Of a stretch of DNA of 5,819 nt, positions 5,684 through 5,819 are shown in pieces. Source of the DNA: DAIMZM01 sp036733985 (GTDB taxonomy: Bacteria > Bacillota > Dehalobacteriia > UBA4068); assembly GCA_036733985.1 (NCBI GenBank), contig DAIMZM010000119.1, positions 1 to 5,819 of the forward strand, in the 5' to 3' direction. The notes under the pieces were generated by a model. That model did no database searches. It saw only the letters and a list, made by a program, of their open reading frames with translations, and was not told the DNA's origin. Within the stretch, counting starts at the first letter, position 1, and each line of letters begins with the position of its first letter. The position numbers and the translations under genes were made by a program.

Positions 5684-5819
5684 TCAGCCGATTTTACCCA
5701 AGAGCATGATGGCGATCAGCAAACCGTAAATCGTCAAAGCTTCCATCAGGGCTAAGGCCAACATCATGGCGGAACGGATATCGCCGCTGGCTTCCGGCTG
5801 GCGGGCAATGCTCTCCATA
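5684..5819 (-). CDS. atpE: F1Fo ATP synthase subunit c, C-terminal part (partial)
   Basis: Subunit c forms the membrane ring that carries ions and turns the rotor. The last 44 residues are visible; the start lies beyond the window edge. They include the end of the polar loop ESIARQPEASGDIR (2-15 of the fragment), which meets gamma and epsilon, and the second membrane helix with the ion-binding glutamate in LMEALTIYGLL (24-34, Glu26 of the fragment). The residues after this Glu are Ala-Leu, as in proton-driven Bacillus enzymes, not the Ser-Thr of the sodium-driven Ilyobacter and Propionigenium rings, so proton coupling is more likely. Helix 1, which carries the other sodium ligand, cannot be seen. 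The stop is TGA 5684-5686, and the reading ends in a typical LLGKIG tail. Confidence 0.96.
   Translation of the reverse strand, partial: MESIARQPEASGDIRSAMMLALALMEALTIYGLLIAIMLLGKIG

Overview
The window is a nearly complete bacterial F1Fo ATP synthase (atp) operon read on the minus strand. From high to low coordinates the order is atpE (c, 3' part only), atpF (b), atpH (delta), atpA (alpha), atpG (gamma), atpD (beta), atpC (epsilon). This is the standard bacterial order; atpB and the start of atpE, with any atpI and the main promoter, lie beyond base 5819. All seven reading frames look intact, with no frameshift or missing catalytic residue. A short plus-strand coding tail (bases 1-55) converges on the operon, and a perfect 14-bp hairpin separates the two transcription units.

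The organism looks like a moderately GC-rich member of the Bacillota. Epsilon closely resembles the ATP-binding Bacillus type, and the alpha and beta subunits are of general bacterial type. The many cysteines in delta and gamma would suit an anaerobe, and Negativicutes or Clostridia are possible. This placement is inference from remembered family patterns, not from a search.

Layout: 1-55 is the tail of an unidentified plus-strand gene. 87-118 is a probable two-way terminator. 147-1977 holds atpC and atpD. 1978-2165 is an unusually long AT-rich gap between atpG and atpD, filled by a long imperfect inverted repeat whose arms are themselves perfect 11-bp hairpins. 2166-5124 holds atpG, atpA and atpH, packed with gaps of about 20 bp. 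atpH overlaps atpF by 4 bp (ATGA). 5610-5683 lies between atpF and atpE and carries a strong 15-bp RNA hairpin. 5684-5819 is the end of atpE.

The genes build one machine. The c ring (atpE) turns with gamma and epsilon inside the alpha3beta3 catalytic head, while b and delta form the stator. The subunits are needed in unequal amounts (three alpha and three beta per gamma; about ten or more c per complex). The only two structured gaps sit where the needed copy number changes: c to b, and gamma to beta. That invites a regulatory reading, but nothing here proves it. I see no unknown biological system in the window; the worthwhile signals are these two intergenic structures, the TTG start of atpF, and the nucleotide-sensing motif of epsilon.
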